Source: Pyrus communis (lineage: Eukaryota; Streptophyta; Magnoliopsida; Rosales; Rosaceae). From it: 64,000 nucleotides of DNA. Below the pieces are notes generated by a model. The model saw only the letters and a program-made list of their open reading frames with translations. It searched no databases and was not told the DNA's origin. The stretch covers positions 2,513,001 to 2,577,000 of the forward strand of contig NC_084809.1 of NCBI RefSeq assembly GCF_963583255.1, given 5' to 3'. The position numbers and the translations under genes are program-made. Every line of letters begins with the position of its first letter. The first letter of the stretch is position 1. Shown piece after piece: positions 28,036-39,626 of the stretch.

Positions 28036-28390
28036 GTCGGAGATGAGATGTTGGAGGAAACCAAATAAACTATGCCATTATTATAATAATTCCTATTTGT
28101 TTGGCCCCCTCCAACTCTCACATACGACTTTTAAAATAACATTGGGATGTTAAGAGCAAATTTTAGTTTAGACGCCGGATATGAGATATTGGAGGAAACT
28201 AAACAAATTAGGAATGTTCCATTGGGATTCTAATTTGTTTAGTCCCCTCCAATTCTCACATACAACTTTTAAAACAGCATGAAATGTTGAATTGGTATGG
28301 AGGGACGGTGGTAGACGAGATATTGGAGGAAATAGAACCACGTTTTTTCGAAAATAGGTTCAGTTTCCTTCAACTCTCATTTACAATATT
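28036..28390. repeat. Array of three hairpin-forming units, period about 138 bp
   Basis: Three successive imperfect inverted repeats share the arm core GAGAT.TTGGAGGAAA and its complement CCTCCAA.TCTCA. Unit 1 has arms at 28036-28067 and 28096-28128, unit 2 at 28174-28213 and 28228-28266, unit 3 at 28311-28340 and 28357-28390. The spacers between units also resemble each other (CTTTTAAAA.A.CAT). The units therefore look like tandem copies of one foldback sequence rather than unrelated hairpins. Confidence 0.8.
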
Positions 28391-29368
28391 CCACATCCTC
28401 TTTCTTTTTATGTCAATTGAAGGCTGAAGAGCAAGCAACCAAGTATTTATAGGCATTCTCATTCCTCATATCTCAACGAGAGATGAAGACTATCTTTCCT
28501 TCATGCATTTGGTAATTCATGGGAGCAAAATTTTCATGCTGCGACTGACGGTCAAGGTCTAGCATACTGACAAAAATGGATTATGGGCCCGATAAACAAA
28601 GTTAATAAGTGGTTTTGGGCTGGACCGTAGATACGGGCCCAAGTTCATTCAGTTTGCTGCAGCAAAGTGAAGCTAAAGGAAGCCCATAAACAAACCCACC
28701 AGGATGACTTATTGTAGTTGAGGAGGGTACTTACCTTGGGGATGTAACAATAGCGTTATTCTAAGCTAATCACGCAATATGATTTGATTTTTTTTATGTG
28801 ATTGACTCGAAAAACTGTCATAATTGCACCTCGTCGCAATGAGTTGGTGGCAATGGTAGTGATTATTGTATACCCATTTATTTACAAGTCGTGTTTGTGC
28901 CAACTTACAAATCGATTTAGCATATATGATATTACAATAATAATACAATAAAACAATAACTCACACTTCATAAAAGAGCGAAGCAAAAAGAGTGTTATCG
29001 TGATTTTAGTTGTGCTAATAGTATTCACATTAAATTCTATGTTTGTGCATATTTGGAGATATAAAATGTTACGCGTTAGAAATTGATAGAAAATTTAAAT
29101 ATTTTCGTGTCAATTTTAAACACGACACATGCTTATTAAACAAAACACAAAGCAGTACACAAGTTCAATAAAACCAAATTCCGTCCTCATTAGCAAATAC
29201 TTTGCAAGATCTTGAGCCACTTTGGCCAAACATTGGGGCTAAATAGTTCTGTCCGGTATGACGTATGCCCTAACCGCCGGTTCTATGTTTCCAACGACTG
29301 ATCAGTAACCAGTAACCAACAACCCCAGCAACGCTGACGGCTCCGAGCAGAGCTTGAAAATTCCAACC

Positions 29369-32300
29369 ATGTCCTCCAAATGGCGCGCAATCCAGCACCG
29401 CCACCGCTACACCTACAACACCGTCGTCTTCCCCGCCACCTACACCGATTCCCTGAACTCCCTCCCTCCGCAAATCGCCACCTCAAAGTTCTTCTCCCTG
29501 CTCAAAGAGCTAGTCTCTCTGAACTCCACATACGCCCAGCTCAACCACACTAAGGGCCTCGCCGCCGCTTTCGGCGACGTACTCGCCAGTGGGGACGAAG
29601 CTCTGGTCTCCGAAGCGGCGCCGTTTTACTTGGAGCTTCTGTTTCTGGAAAATTCGCTGCCTCTGCATAAGACCCTCGTCTCTGTTTTGGCAAAGGCTAG
29701 GACTTTTCAGGCTCTGATCAGGCGATGCTATCGGAGGCTCTGCGAAGACTACGGCGGCGGTAGAGGGAAGCGGTTCTGCGTGTCACGGTCGGCCTTATCG
29801 GTAATGGGTATGCCAAAGTTGGGGTTTTTGGTTGAAATTGTGGAAGAATGCGCCGTTTTGATCGCTTGCGATACGGTTTCGAGCTTGAATGCTCTGATTT
29901 CGGAGACGAAAGCGCACTCTCGGCCTTCTCCGATCGTCATGGAGCAATGCCAGGAGGCTCTGTCTTGTTTGTATTATCTGTTTCAGCGCTTCCCTTCGAA
30001 ATTCGAGGAGTTCAATGGTGGTTCTGGGGGTGGTTGTGATAATGCTGGTCGTTCGAATGTGTTGGAGATGAGTGTGGCTGTTATTTTGAGCGTTCTGAGA
30101 TCGGTGGCTTTTTCGAGGGACTGCTATGTGGCTGCTGGAGTGAGCTTTTGTGCAGCCCTGCAAGTGCGTCTCAGTCCAGAAGAGCTCGGCTTGTTTATAA
30201 TGGAAGGTATTTTTCACCCAACTGATTGTAGTAGTAGTAGTAGTTTAGATGCTAATGCAGATAGTGAAAAAAGGAATGCCATTGCCAAACTTCCTTATAA
30301 AGGGGATATGTACACTGAAATTCATAGTTTATCGGACTTGAGTAGACTTTGCTTGCTACGGGGGATTCTTACCGCGGTTTCGAGAGCAGTGCTTAATACC
30401 CATTTCGATGTGTCAAAGAGTAGTTCGAATGGCTACGAGAGTCATACGAATGGTGGCAACTGTGTTAAGACTATACTGTATGATGGAATTTTGCCTGAGT
30501 TATGTAACTACTGCGAGAACCCTACCGATAGCCATTTTAACTTTCATGCATTGACTGTGTTGCAGATTTGTTTGCAACAAATAAAAACCTCCATGTTAGC
30601 TAATCTTACCATCACATCTGAGGATTATGATCCGGTTCCGGTGGAGATGGGTACCCGGATATTGAGGATCGTATGGAATAATTTGGAAGATCCTTTGAGT
30701 CAAACAGTCAAACAAGTTCATCTCATTTTTGATCTCTTCCTAGACATTCGATCCACTCTACACTGGTCAGAAGGTAGTGAGAGAATAAGGTCATTCTTGC
30801 AAAGCATTGCTTCAGATCTTCTTCGTCTGGGTCCTCGCTGCAAGGGAAGATATGTTCCTTTGGGTTCACTGACCAAGAGATTAGGTGCAAAAACTATGTT
30901 GGATATGAGTCCTGGCTTGCTGTTTGACACTATACATGCGTACATTGATGATGACGTGTGCTGTGCTCTCACATCATTTTTGAAGATTTTACTTGAGGAC
31001 TTGCGTAATGAGTGTTGGAGCAGTGATGGTATTGAAGGTGGTTATGCACTTTATAGGGGGCATTGTCTGCCTCCAATTTTGTCTGGACTTGCTTCTGGGG
31101 TTTCAAAGCTCCGCTCTAATTTGAACACTTATGCTCTACCAATTTTACTTGAAGTGGATGAGGACAGTATATTTGCTATGCTTGCTTTTATTTCAGTTGG
31201 TCCGAGCAAGGGTGAAAGTCAACTGTCATATCCTGAGCTTTGTCGTGGAAACATGGAACTGAGAGTTCAACAGAAAGTGGCCATCTTAGTTTCATTGCTG
31301 AAGGTATCTCGTTTACTTACATTGCTTGAAGGGGACATTGATTATGCAGTATGTGAAAATTTTGGTGGACTGGAAACAAATTTCCCTGAACGACATGCTC
31401 TTGTTTCTATCAAGGGGATAAAGGTTGAAGTTCGTGTTGAGTGGCTAGTGCTGGCATTGACCCATGTTGATGATTCATTACGTGTGGATGCTGCAGAGAC
31501 ACTTTTCTTGAATCCCAAGACAGCTAGTTTACCTTCCCATTTAGAACTCATGTTATTAAAGGAAGCAGTGCCATTGAACATGAGGTGTTGCTCTACAGCT
31601 TTCCAAATGAAGTGGAGTAGCTTGTTCAGAAAGTTTTTTGCTCGGGTCCGAACAGCATTAGAGAGACAATTTAAGCAGGGACGCTGGGAACCCCTGGAGC
31701 ATACTAACAGCAATGGAATGCATCTTTCAATTGGAAGTGAACATCCTGAAGCTAACAGGGTGAGCGATCTTTTTCATTTCATGAGGTGGTTAAGTTCATT
31801 TCTATTTTTCTCTTGCTATCCTTCTGCACCTTATAAGAGAAAAATAATGGCAATGGAGCTCATTCTAATAATGCTCAATGTTTGGTCTATTGTGCCTGCT
31901 ACTCAAGAGAAAAATGGTTCTTTATGTGCGGAAGACCATCTCTATCCTTATAATAAAGGAATGACCTTACCTGATTCAACTCTGTTGTTAGTGGGATCCA
32001 TAATTGATAGTTGGGACAGGCTGAGAGAGAATTCTTTTCGCATATTGTTACATTTTCCGACCCCACTTCCTGGAATTTCAGATCAAGGTATGGTCCAGAA
32101 CGTGATTTTATGGGCTAAGAAATTAGTTTGCAGTCCACGAGTGAGAGAAACTGATGCTGGAGCTCTGACTTTAAGGCTGATTTTCAGGAAGTATGTCTTA
32201 CAGCTAGGATGGACAGTCCGAGCTTCAGTTAATGTAGCTTGTCTCAATACACAGTCTGGCTTGGAAAGCGGAGATAATCAAACTTATAATTCTGGATATC

Positions 32301-35300
32301 CTGTGATGGAATATATAAGGTCACTGATTGAATGGTTGGATGTTTCCATAGAGGAAGGGGAGAAGGATCTTTCTGAAGCATGTCAGAACAGCTTTGTTCA
32401 TGGCGTATTACTCACTCTACGATATGCTTTTGAGGAATTGGACTTCAACTCTGACATAGCACAGTCTAGTATCTCAGAGATGAGACATTCACTAGAGAAG
32501 CTCTTGGAGCTTGTAATGCGAATAACTTCTTTGGCACTTTGGGTCGTCTCTGCAGATGCTTGGCATCTCCCTGAGGACATGGATGAAGTGGTTGATGACG
32601 ATGATTCTTTCTTATCAGAGGTTCCAGATGAGGTTGGGGTGAAGACATCTCTGTTGGAGGATGAAGACAAAAATTACAAATTTGTCCAGAATAACAGGCA
32701 ATCAGAACAAAGTGTAATGGTTGGCTGTTGGCTTGCGATGAAAGAGGTCAAATTGTCGTTAACTTTTGGTTTTGCATTGGAATGCAGTTAATATGTCATT
32801 GATGTGATAGTTTCTTTAAGAACATGGATTTATAGTTGAATCTATATACTTTAACCCTCAATGTCGAGGATATATGATGTTGTAGTAAGTAGAATGTACA
32901 GTCAAGACCAAGGTTTTGTAAATTTACGTCAATGTGGACCATGTTAATTTTGCCATAAATTTTCAGGTGAGTCTTCTTTTGGGAACTATCACAAGAAAGA
33001 TTCCTTTACCAAGTACCCCTTCCTCAGAATCATTAGATTCAGAAGCCACCTATTCTTGTGCTTCTGATGCTTCAGTTATGATGGCTTCGGATGCAATGCT
33101 TGATGTGAAACAACTTGAAAGAATTGGGAATCACTTCTTGGAAGTCCTTTTGAAGATGAAGCACAACGGTGCAATTGATAAAACGAGGGCCGGATTTACA
33201 GCTCTTTGCAACCGGTTACTTTGTTCAAATGATCCTCGGTATGTTTATGGTTTTTTTTTATAGTTATTTTTCAAGTTTGTACATTGTAATACTATATACT
33301 ATGTTATTATTTATGTCAAGGCAACAACTTTAGTATAAGGTTTTCATGCCTCTCATGACTTTTATTTGTTGGATTATGCCGTCACCATTCAGACTTTGCA
33401 AGTTAACAGAATCCTGGATGGAGCAGCTTATGGACAGAACCGTGGCCAAGGGTCAAACAGTGGATGACTTGTTAAGGAGAAGTGCAGGTATTCCTGCTGC
33501 ATTTATAGCACTGTTCCTCTCAGAGCCAGAAGGTGCACCTAAGAAACTTCTCCCACGGGCTTTACGGTGGCTCATAGATGTTGCTAATGCATCTTTTGTG
33601 GGTCCGGTTGAAACCAACAACTCTAATGGCGACATGGGTAAATTGCCCTCAATTAAGTCGGACAAAGTTTTTGAGTCTGTGGTCTCGTCAGATATAGATA
33701 TTAGTGACAAGGTTTCAAGGATCCGTGATGAGGGTGTCATTCCTACTGTACATGCATTCAATGTCCTCAGAGCTGCCTTCAATGATACAAACCTGGCTGC
33801 TGATACCTCAGGTTTTTCTGCTGAGGCTATGATTGTTTCAGTTCGCTCCTTTTCTTCTCCCCACTGGGAGGTCCGGAATAGTGCTTGTCTGGCATACACT
33901 GCTTTGGTACGTCGCATGATTGGATTCCTTAATGTCCAAAAACGAGAGTCATCTAGGCGTGCGCTAACTGGGGTGGAATTTTTTCATCGGTATGGATTCC
34001 TTGACTAGTTATTTCGTACTATCATGGGTTCTTGCTGAATGCTTTGATTTTTTATTTGGTTTCCTGAGTAAACTGTAACTTTAATCAAAATATCCTTTTT
34101 CCTTGAAGGTATCCCTTATTGCATCCATTTCTAATCAAGGAACTGAAAGCTGCGACAGTGTTGCTTGGAGACGGGATATCTGGACAATCTGAATCCAACC
34201 TAGAAAATGCTGTGCACCCAAGCTTGTGCCCTGTATTGATTCTGTTATCAAGGCTGAAGCCCTCAACAATCGCAAGCGAGACTGGAGATGACGTGGATCC
34301 TTTTCTGTTAATGCCCTTCATTAGAAAGTGCTCAACACAAAGCAATCTAAGAGTCCGTGTTCTTGCATCTAGAGCTTTAGCGGGTCTTGTATCTAACGAG
34401 AAGTTGCCAAGTGTTCTCCTCAATATAGTATCTGAGTTGCCTAGAAGAGATGACCAAGCTACATGGACTCCTGAACCGTCCCTATTATTTGATAAAACCG
34501 AAAGAAGACAACAAAGTTCTTATAATTGGATTCATGGAATTCTATTGCAGTTGAGCTCTCTCCTGGATACGAACTGTAGAAATCTGGCTGATTCCTCAAA
34601 GAAAGATCAGATTCTTGGTGATTTGTTTCAAGCTCTTTTAGCGCATTCATGGATCGGAAAGCCCAGTTTGTGCCCTTGTCCAATCCTCAATGCCTCTTTC
34701 CTAAATTTGCTGGATCACATGCTCAGTATTGAAAGGACGTGCCATACGAGCAAAAACGTTTATGCTCTCCGCAACCTACTTTTGGAGTTATCTACAGAAT
34801 GTTTAGATGTAAAAGCTTCTAACGGGCGTTCGTATTATGATCCAACAATGGCAGAACTCCGACAACAAGCAGCAGTCTCCTATTTCAGTTGCGTGTTTCA
34901 AGCATCTGATAAAATGGCTGAAGAGGTTTTTCAGACGCCTCAGAGGTATTCTCAGAGTAATTCAAGATTTGTGGAGATACCTGAAATGGAAAACTCTTTT
35001 GCAGGACTCCAGGAAAGGCTGGTCCGCTCTTTGTCGGATTCAGAATATGAAGTTCGACTTGCAACATTGAAGTGGCTGCTGAAATTCATAACATCAACAG
35101 AATCTGGTCATGAGTCCCATGATAACAGCAGTGAGATTAGGGTTATTCAGCACTGGGTCAGGACTAACCTCCAAACGACATTGGTTAATCTATTGGATGT
35201 GGAGAAGTACCACAGATGCTCATATTACATTCTGAGGATTCTATTCACTTGGAATACACTGCAGTTTCAGAAGCTTGGGGATGCAAAATGCACGGAAACA

Positions 35301-36533
35301 ATTTACGTCGGTAGTATGGAATGCGATTCTGTATTTCTGCTTTGGGATAAGTTGATTTCGTTGTACAAGTTCACGAGACATGCAAAAGCTCGACAAACAC
35401 TCATCTGCTGCTTCGGAATCTGCGTAAAGAGGTTTGCAGGTTTATTAACAACTTCTGTTGTTTCGGATAACAGTGACTCTGATCGGTTAGAAAAGTTGAC
35501 CCGACTTTATGGCATAATTTCCTTTTTCACCAACGTAATTATGAAACATAGTGCCTCGTCTGAGCCAATAAACATGCGCATGGCAGCAGCAGAGTCTATC
35601 ATAGCATCCGGTTTGCTAGAGCAAGCTGAGCTTATCGGTTACACTGTATTCAATAACCGAATCCCTTCTGAAAATCCATGTTCTACTTTTGAACCAAAAG
35701 AAGCGGTGAATTTCTACGCACATCAAATACTAGATATATGGTTCACATGTATCCAGCTGCTGGAGGATGAAGATGATGAGATTAGAGAAAGGCTTGCCAT
35801 GGGCATTCAAGGGTGTTTTACGAGCAAAAGATCCAGAAGCTCTCATGGTGGAGTAGTCCCGACTCAAGTGGAGAAAGTGATAGGAGCTTGTTTTGAGCAT
35901 CTATCTTCCGTCTTTGGCCACTGGATTGGGTATTTCGATTCTCTTTTACGCTGGGTGCTGAATGCTTCAAATTGCGAGGTGCTGAAAGGAGATCTTGTGA
36001 GACAGGTATTTGATAAGGAAATTGACAATCATCACGAGGAAAAGCTGTTCATCTGTCAACTGTGTTGTTCTCAACTGGACAAGCTTCGAATTTCAAAATC
36101 TTGGGGGGCTGACTTTCGGAACAAACAACAGTTTGGCAATTATCTACATGATTGGAGGCTCAGATTTTCCTGCCAGTTGACCTCATTTGCCAAGGACCGC
36201 ATTGCGAAACTAGGTGGAGCGGATTGGGTTGGTGGAGCGGGCAACCACAAGGATGCATTTCTTCCCCTGTATGCCAATTTGCTCGCCTTCTACACCCTCT
36301 CGAATTGCATATTCAACGGGAAAACTGGCGACAACAAGCATCTACAGTCTGATGTTACCGAACTCGGTAAAGCTATCAATCCGTTTCTTAGGAACCCTTT
36401 GATCTCTAACCTGTATTTGTTAGTGGTTAAATCGCACGGGGATGCAGTTGGTTCGAACGGTGACGACTTGATTCCGAAATTGGGAGAGGGTGCGATATGG
36501 GAGGGATTCAATCCCTATTTTCTTCTTAGGTAA
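29369..36533 (+). CDS. THADA/Trm732-like protein (DUF2428)
   Basis: Large helical-repeat (HEAT/ARM-type) protein of the THADA/Trm732 family. In yeast Trm732 partners the Trm7 methyltransferase for 2'-O-methylation of tRNA position 32; the plant role is inferred. Exons: 29369-32746, 32967-33238, 33393-33989 and 34109-36533, with GT..AG introns, sum 6672 bp, giving 2223 aa, a normal size for this family. The ATG at 29369 ('MSSKWRAIQHRHRYTY') is preferred; the open frame extends five codons upstream only through a TTG. The DUF2428 core spans exons 1-3 ('GCWLAMKEVSLLLGTI', 'GAIDKTRAGFTALCNRLL', 'RSAGIPAAFIALFLSEPEG'). The conserved 'GHCLPPILSGLASGVSKLRSN' lies about residue 560. The first exon is unusually long (3.4 kb). 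No disruption was seen. Confidence 0.9.
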
Positions 36534-36795
36534 AGATGTGATTTGTACAATACAATAGCCATGAATGATTCATATTAGTATACACTTCAGCTGGAAGTAC
36601 AAGTACTCTGCATTCCAACGTTATTGCATTTTTTTTGGGAAGCCTCGTGAGGTTCTGACAGCTTATTGGCGTTTTAGGATTCATATAGCTCATATTAGAA
36701 GGATTCAAACTCCAAGAGATGTCGGGTGCAGAGGTTGAATGCTCCTCTTACCCGACGAAGCTATACCCTTGCCAAATGACTTCCTTAATTCAGTT

Positions 36796-37492
36796 TAGGG
36801 GTGGTTCGGTATGGGATACCATACCGAAACTAGTATCCCGAATCCCAAACCAAAATTTTTCGGGACGGGAATTTGAAGACCAATCCCAAACCAAATTTTC
36901 GGGAATCTCAAATTTCGGGAATCCCGAAATATTTTCGGGATTTTGGGACAAATCGGGAATCCCAAATTGAAATATGAAATTATGAATTGTTCTTCAAATA
37001 TATAATTCAAGAACACATTCATGAACTAGGAATTTCATTTCATTCACACTACTATTTAATTGAACACTAGCATGCCTGACTGTTTTTATCATAGTCAAAA
37101 TTCAAATTAATTAAACCCTTTTTGCAATATGTTGAGAGACAAACTAATCAAGTCTTCTAAAATCATCAGCCATGGCAGCAGCAATAATAAAATCCACATG
37201 AATATCAAACAAAACATGAAAAATATGCAAGGTGTAGGGCATTCCAGGTTGCAGAGCATGAATTAGAAACTACTAGCATCAATTATAAAATAATAATATA
37301 TATATAATAATTAATATTATATATTTTCGGTTTGGTATGGGATTCCCGAAATATCGAGAAGCCAATCCCGAATCCCATACCGAAATTTTGGGATCGGTTC
37401 GGGATAGCATCCCAAAAATTTCGGCAATTTCAGTTTGGGATCGGGATTTTTTCGGTTCGGTTCGGGATTTTTGGGAATTTTTTCCACCCCTA
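36796..37492. mobile_element. Non-autonomous hAT-type element with 8-bp target duplication
   Basis: The element starts TAGGGGTGG and ends CCACCCCTA. It is flanked by a perfect 8-bp duplication ATTCAGTT at 36788-36795 and 37493-37500. An 8-bp TSD and TAGGG-type ends fit the hAT superfamily. The outer ~170 bp on both sides are packed with short GGGATTCCCGAA / TTCGGGAT words in both orientations, like the subterminal motif arrays bound by hAT transposases. The ~370-bp middle is plain AT-rich DNA. No transposase is encoded. It lies 260 bp beyond the THADA stop. Confidence 0.88.
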
Positions 37493-37889
37493 ATTCAGTT
37501 ACACCATCCATTCAACATTGGAGTTCCACTCTTATTGGACACCTTCCTACATCTGTACTACTTGATTTGTACTGCTTTCCAAAAAGCCCATTTTTTTGGC
37601 CGATCGGCCGGATACGTTTGAGGAATCTTAGGCCATCTCTAACCGAAGGAGGGTCAAGGGGCTCCTTTTAGCCCTATAGCCCTGTAAGAAATTATATTTA
37701 ATAAAGTGTTATGTCATATTTTATATCATCTCCAACCGAGAGATCTAAAGGGCTATAGGCCAAACATAGCTTTTTTGACAAAAAACCATCTTCAAACGAG
37801 GGAGCCAAATGGCCATAGGCCAAATATAATTTATTATTTTAATTAAATTAATATGGTTAATTAAATTAAACTATCATATTAAAATAAGA

Positions 37890-38170
37890 TTTTCGGACAT
37901 ATTTTGAGTGCCACTTGTCACCAAATGAATAAGCTTCCTTGGATTTCTTATCTTTATATAATCTCAATAATTTTTTGGATATATTTCGAGTAATACATGT
38001 TGCTAATGTGAGTAACTCTTCATATTTCTTATATTTATGTAATTTCATTCATTTTTCGGATAGGATTTCGAGTAACACGTGTTGCTCAAGTGAGTAACTC
38101 TCCAGATTTCTTATCTTTACGTAATCTTAATAATTTTTTGCATAGAATTTCGAGTGCCACGTGTCGAGAT
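37890..38170. repeat. 82-bp tandem repeat, about 3.5 units, with G-box-like words
   Basis: Units begin near 37890, 37971, 38052 and 38134 with TTTT(C/T)GGA.A..ATTT. They share CGAGT(A/G)(C/A)CAC..GT and GATTTCTTATCTTTA. Two later units contain CACGTGT, a G-box-like core. The array is internal to the MITE-like element. Confidence 0.8.
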
Positions 38171-38512
38171 GTAATTGGTTGTGCAAATTTTAGATAGGAT
38201 TCTTATCTTTAGCTTTCAATGTTGTAGAAATGGTGTAGGTATTTATAGGAAAAAAAATTAGAATTTTTAAAAATAATTCAAATTCCAACGGTAAGCTGAC
38301 GGCAACATGATGTTAGCTAGTCGTTGCTAGTTGGCATCATGCTAATATCAGCTAACCGTTGGCATTCAAATGGGCTGAGCTAGAGGACTGACAAAATGTC
38401 AAGCTTAACATTCTAGCGCTGGAGGGTTGGCTGGCTGGCTAGAAATGACCAGCCCTCTGGCCTGATTTAGGGGTTTGGGCCCAATGAGGCCCACAGGCCC
38501 TTTGGCCTAACC

Positions 38513-38926
38513 CAGAGACAGAGCTAGAAATTTCTTCAAGAGGGGCAACCCGAAAACCAACTAAGAAAACCTTATTATAGTATGGCTTATACTCAATACG
38601 ACAACATGGATTATTTCAAATGACGATGTATCACAATTCCAATGTTACAAAAATTTCAATATAATAGTGAAAAGTGATAAGAAATATACTAATGCATGAT
38701 AGGCTGAAGAGGATTTTTTCCGTCTGAATGACAAAATAAGAGCATTTTTGCTCATGTAATATTTGATATGGAGCATAAGTAGTATGAATATATGTTGAAT
38801 ATTAGATACATATAATTTTCTCCAAAGCTAAGGCATATATATTATATAAGTGTAGTATGCAACTGAATAAACGAATTACTTGAGTGGGGGCATATGCCCC
38901 CAGTGAGCCTTCATTGGCTCCGACCA
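38513..38926. mobile_element. Nested inverted-repeat element inside copy A
   Basis: Starts CAGAGACAGAGCTAGAA and ends near TTGGCTCCGACCAT, which are imperfect inverted repeats. Flanking words TGGCCTAA (38503-38510) and TGGCCTAG (38927-38934) could be a near-perfect 8-bp target duplication. Removing this block restores continuity of the host element with its homologue at 49459. Confidence 0.6.
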
Positions 38927-39626
38927 TGGCCTAGTCCTGGGTTGGAAACGGTTTTCGTGTCATTTCAAACTATTTTTAACCTTATGACCTTTTGGCCAGA
39001 TTGGTTGGAGATGGCCTCAATGATCCGTACGGTGGATGGAGGCCGCAACGGTGGTCCACACAACTAGCCGTACCTTTTTTTATTTTATCAAAGATCTTTA
39101 AGCCCGTCGGGCGAGGGCGGTTTGCTGGGTCAGAATTAGGACAAGCCCAGTGACAATTCTCTCCAACGTGACAAAAAACCAAGATATTTTGAGTTTAAAA
39201 CGTCTACGAAAAAAAATAAGGTAATATTTGGAGGTAAATAAACCAGAATGCAATTCATTAGCTATAATATTTAACTGTATATAACGGGTACACTACAACA
39301 ACAATCAAACCTTATCCCACTAAATAAAATCAAATTTTATCCCATTATATATCGTTACCCGTATGAATTCTAAAATGCTATTATGCTCAGTTTTGATAGC
39401 AGGTAGATTACACAAAAACAAAAACCCAAAAGGCCTAAACGATAAACCGAGACTAATTTATATGCAACAAGTCTGCTGTGAGGTATCAACCTACAAGACT
39501 TCTTCTTTTCCCATACATCCTACTAGAACGCTTCATATCGTTGATTGACAAGACAAAAAACCGGTGATGTTTCTATCGCCGCTACCCATGAAGGAGCTAC
39601 AAAAATGAAGACGGCACCAGAAGAAT

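Larger units (their letters stand above)
37630..39017. mobile_element. Long MITE-like element (copy A)
   Basis: The ends are inverted: AGGCCATCTCTAACCGA at the left and TGGTTGGAGATGGCCT at the right. The interior contains an 82-bp tandem array (37890-38170), AAATGTCAAGCTTAACATTC and GGGCCC-rich DNA near 38460-38500. A second unrelated element interrupts it at about 38513-38926. The right half matches, in reverse orientation, the element at 49459-49850, which supports the boundary at 39017. Target duplication not resolved. Confidence 0.7.

Noticed and set aside
28036..28390. CRISPR-like array
   Set aside because: Units are imperfect foldbacks with similar spacers in a plant nuclear context; no unique spacers or cas genes.
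29354..29368. Start of the THADA-like protein at 29354
   Set aside because: The frame opens there only with TTG; the first ATG at 29369 begins the conserved N-terminal residues.
36719..37671. Several open frames with repeated FGIP/NPEIFSGF words
   Set aside because: They are translations of the GGGATTCCCGAA arrays of the hAT-type element, present on both strands.
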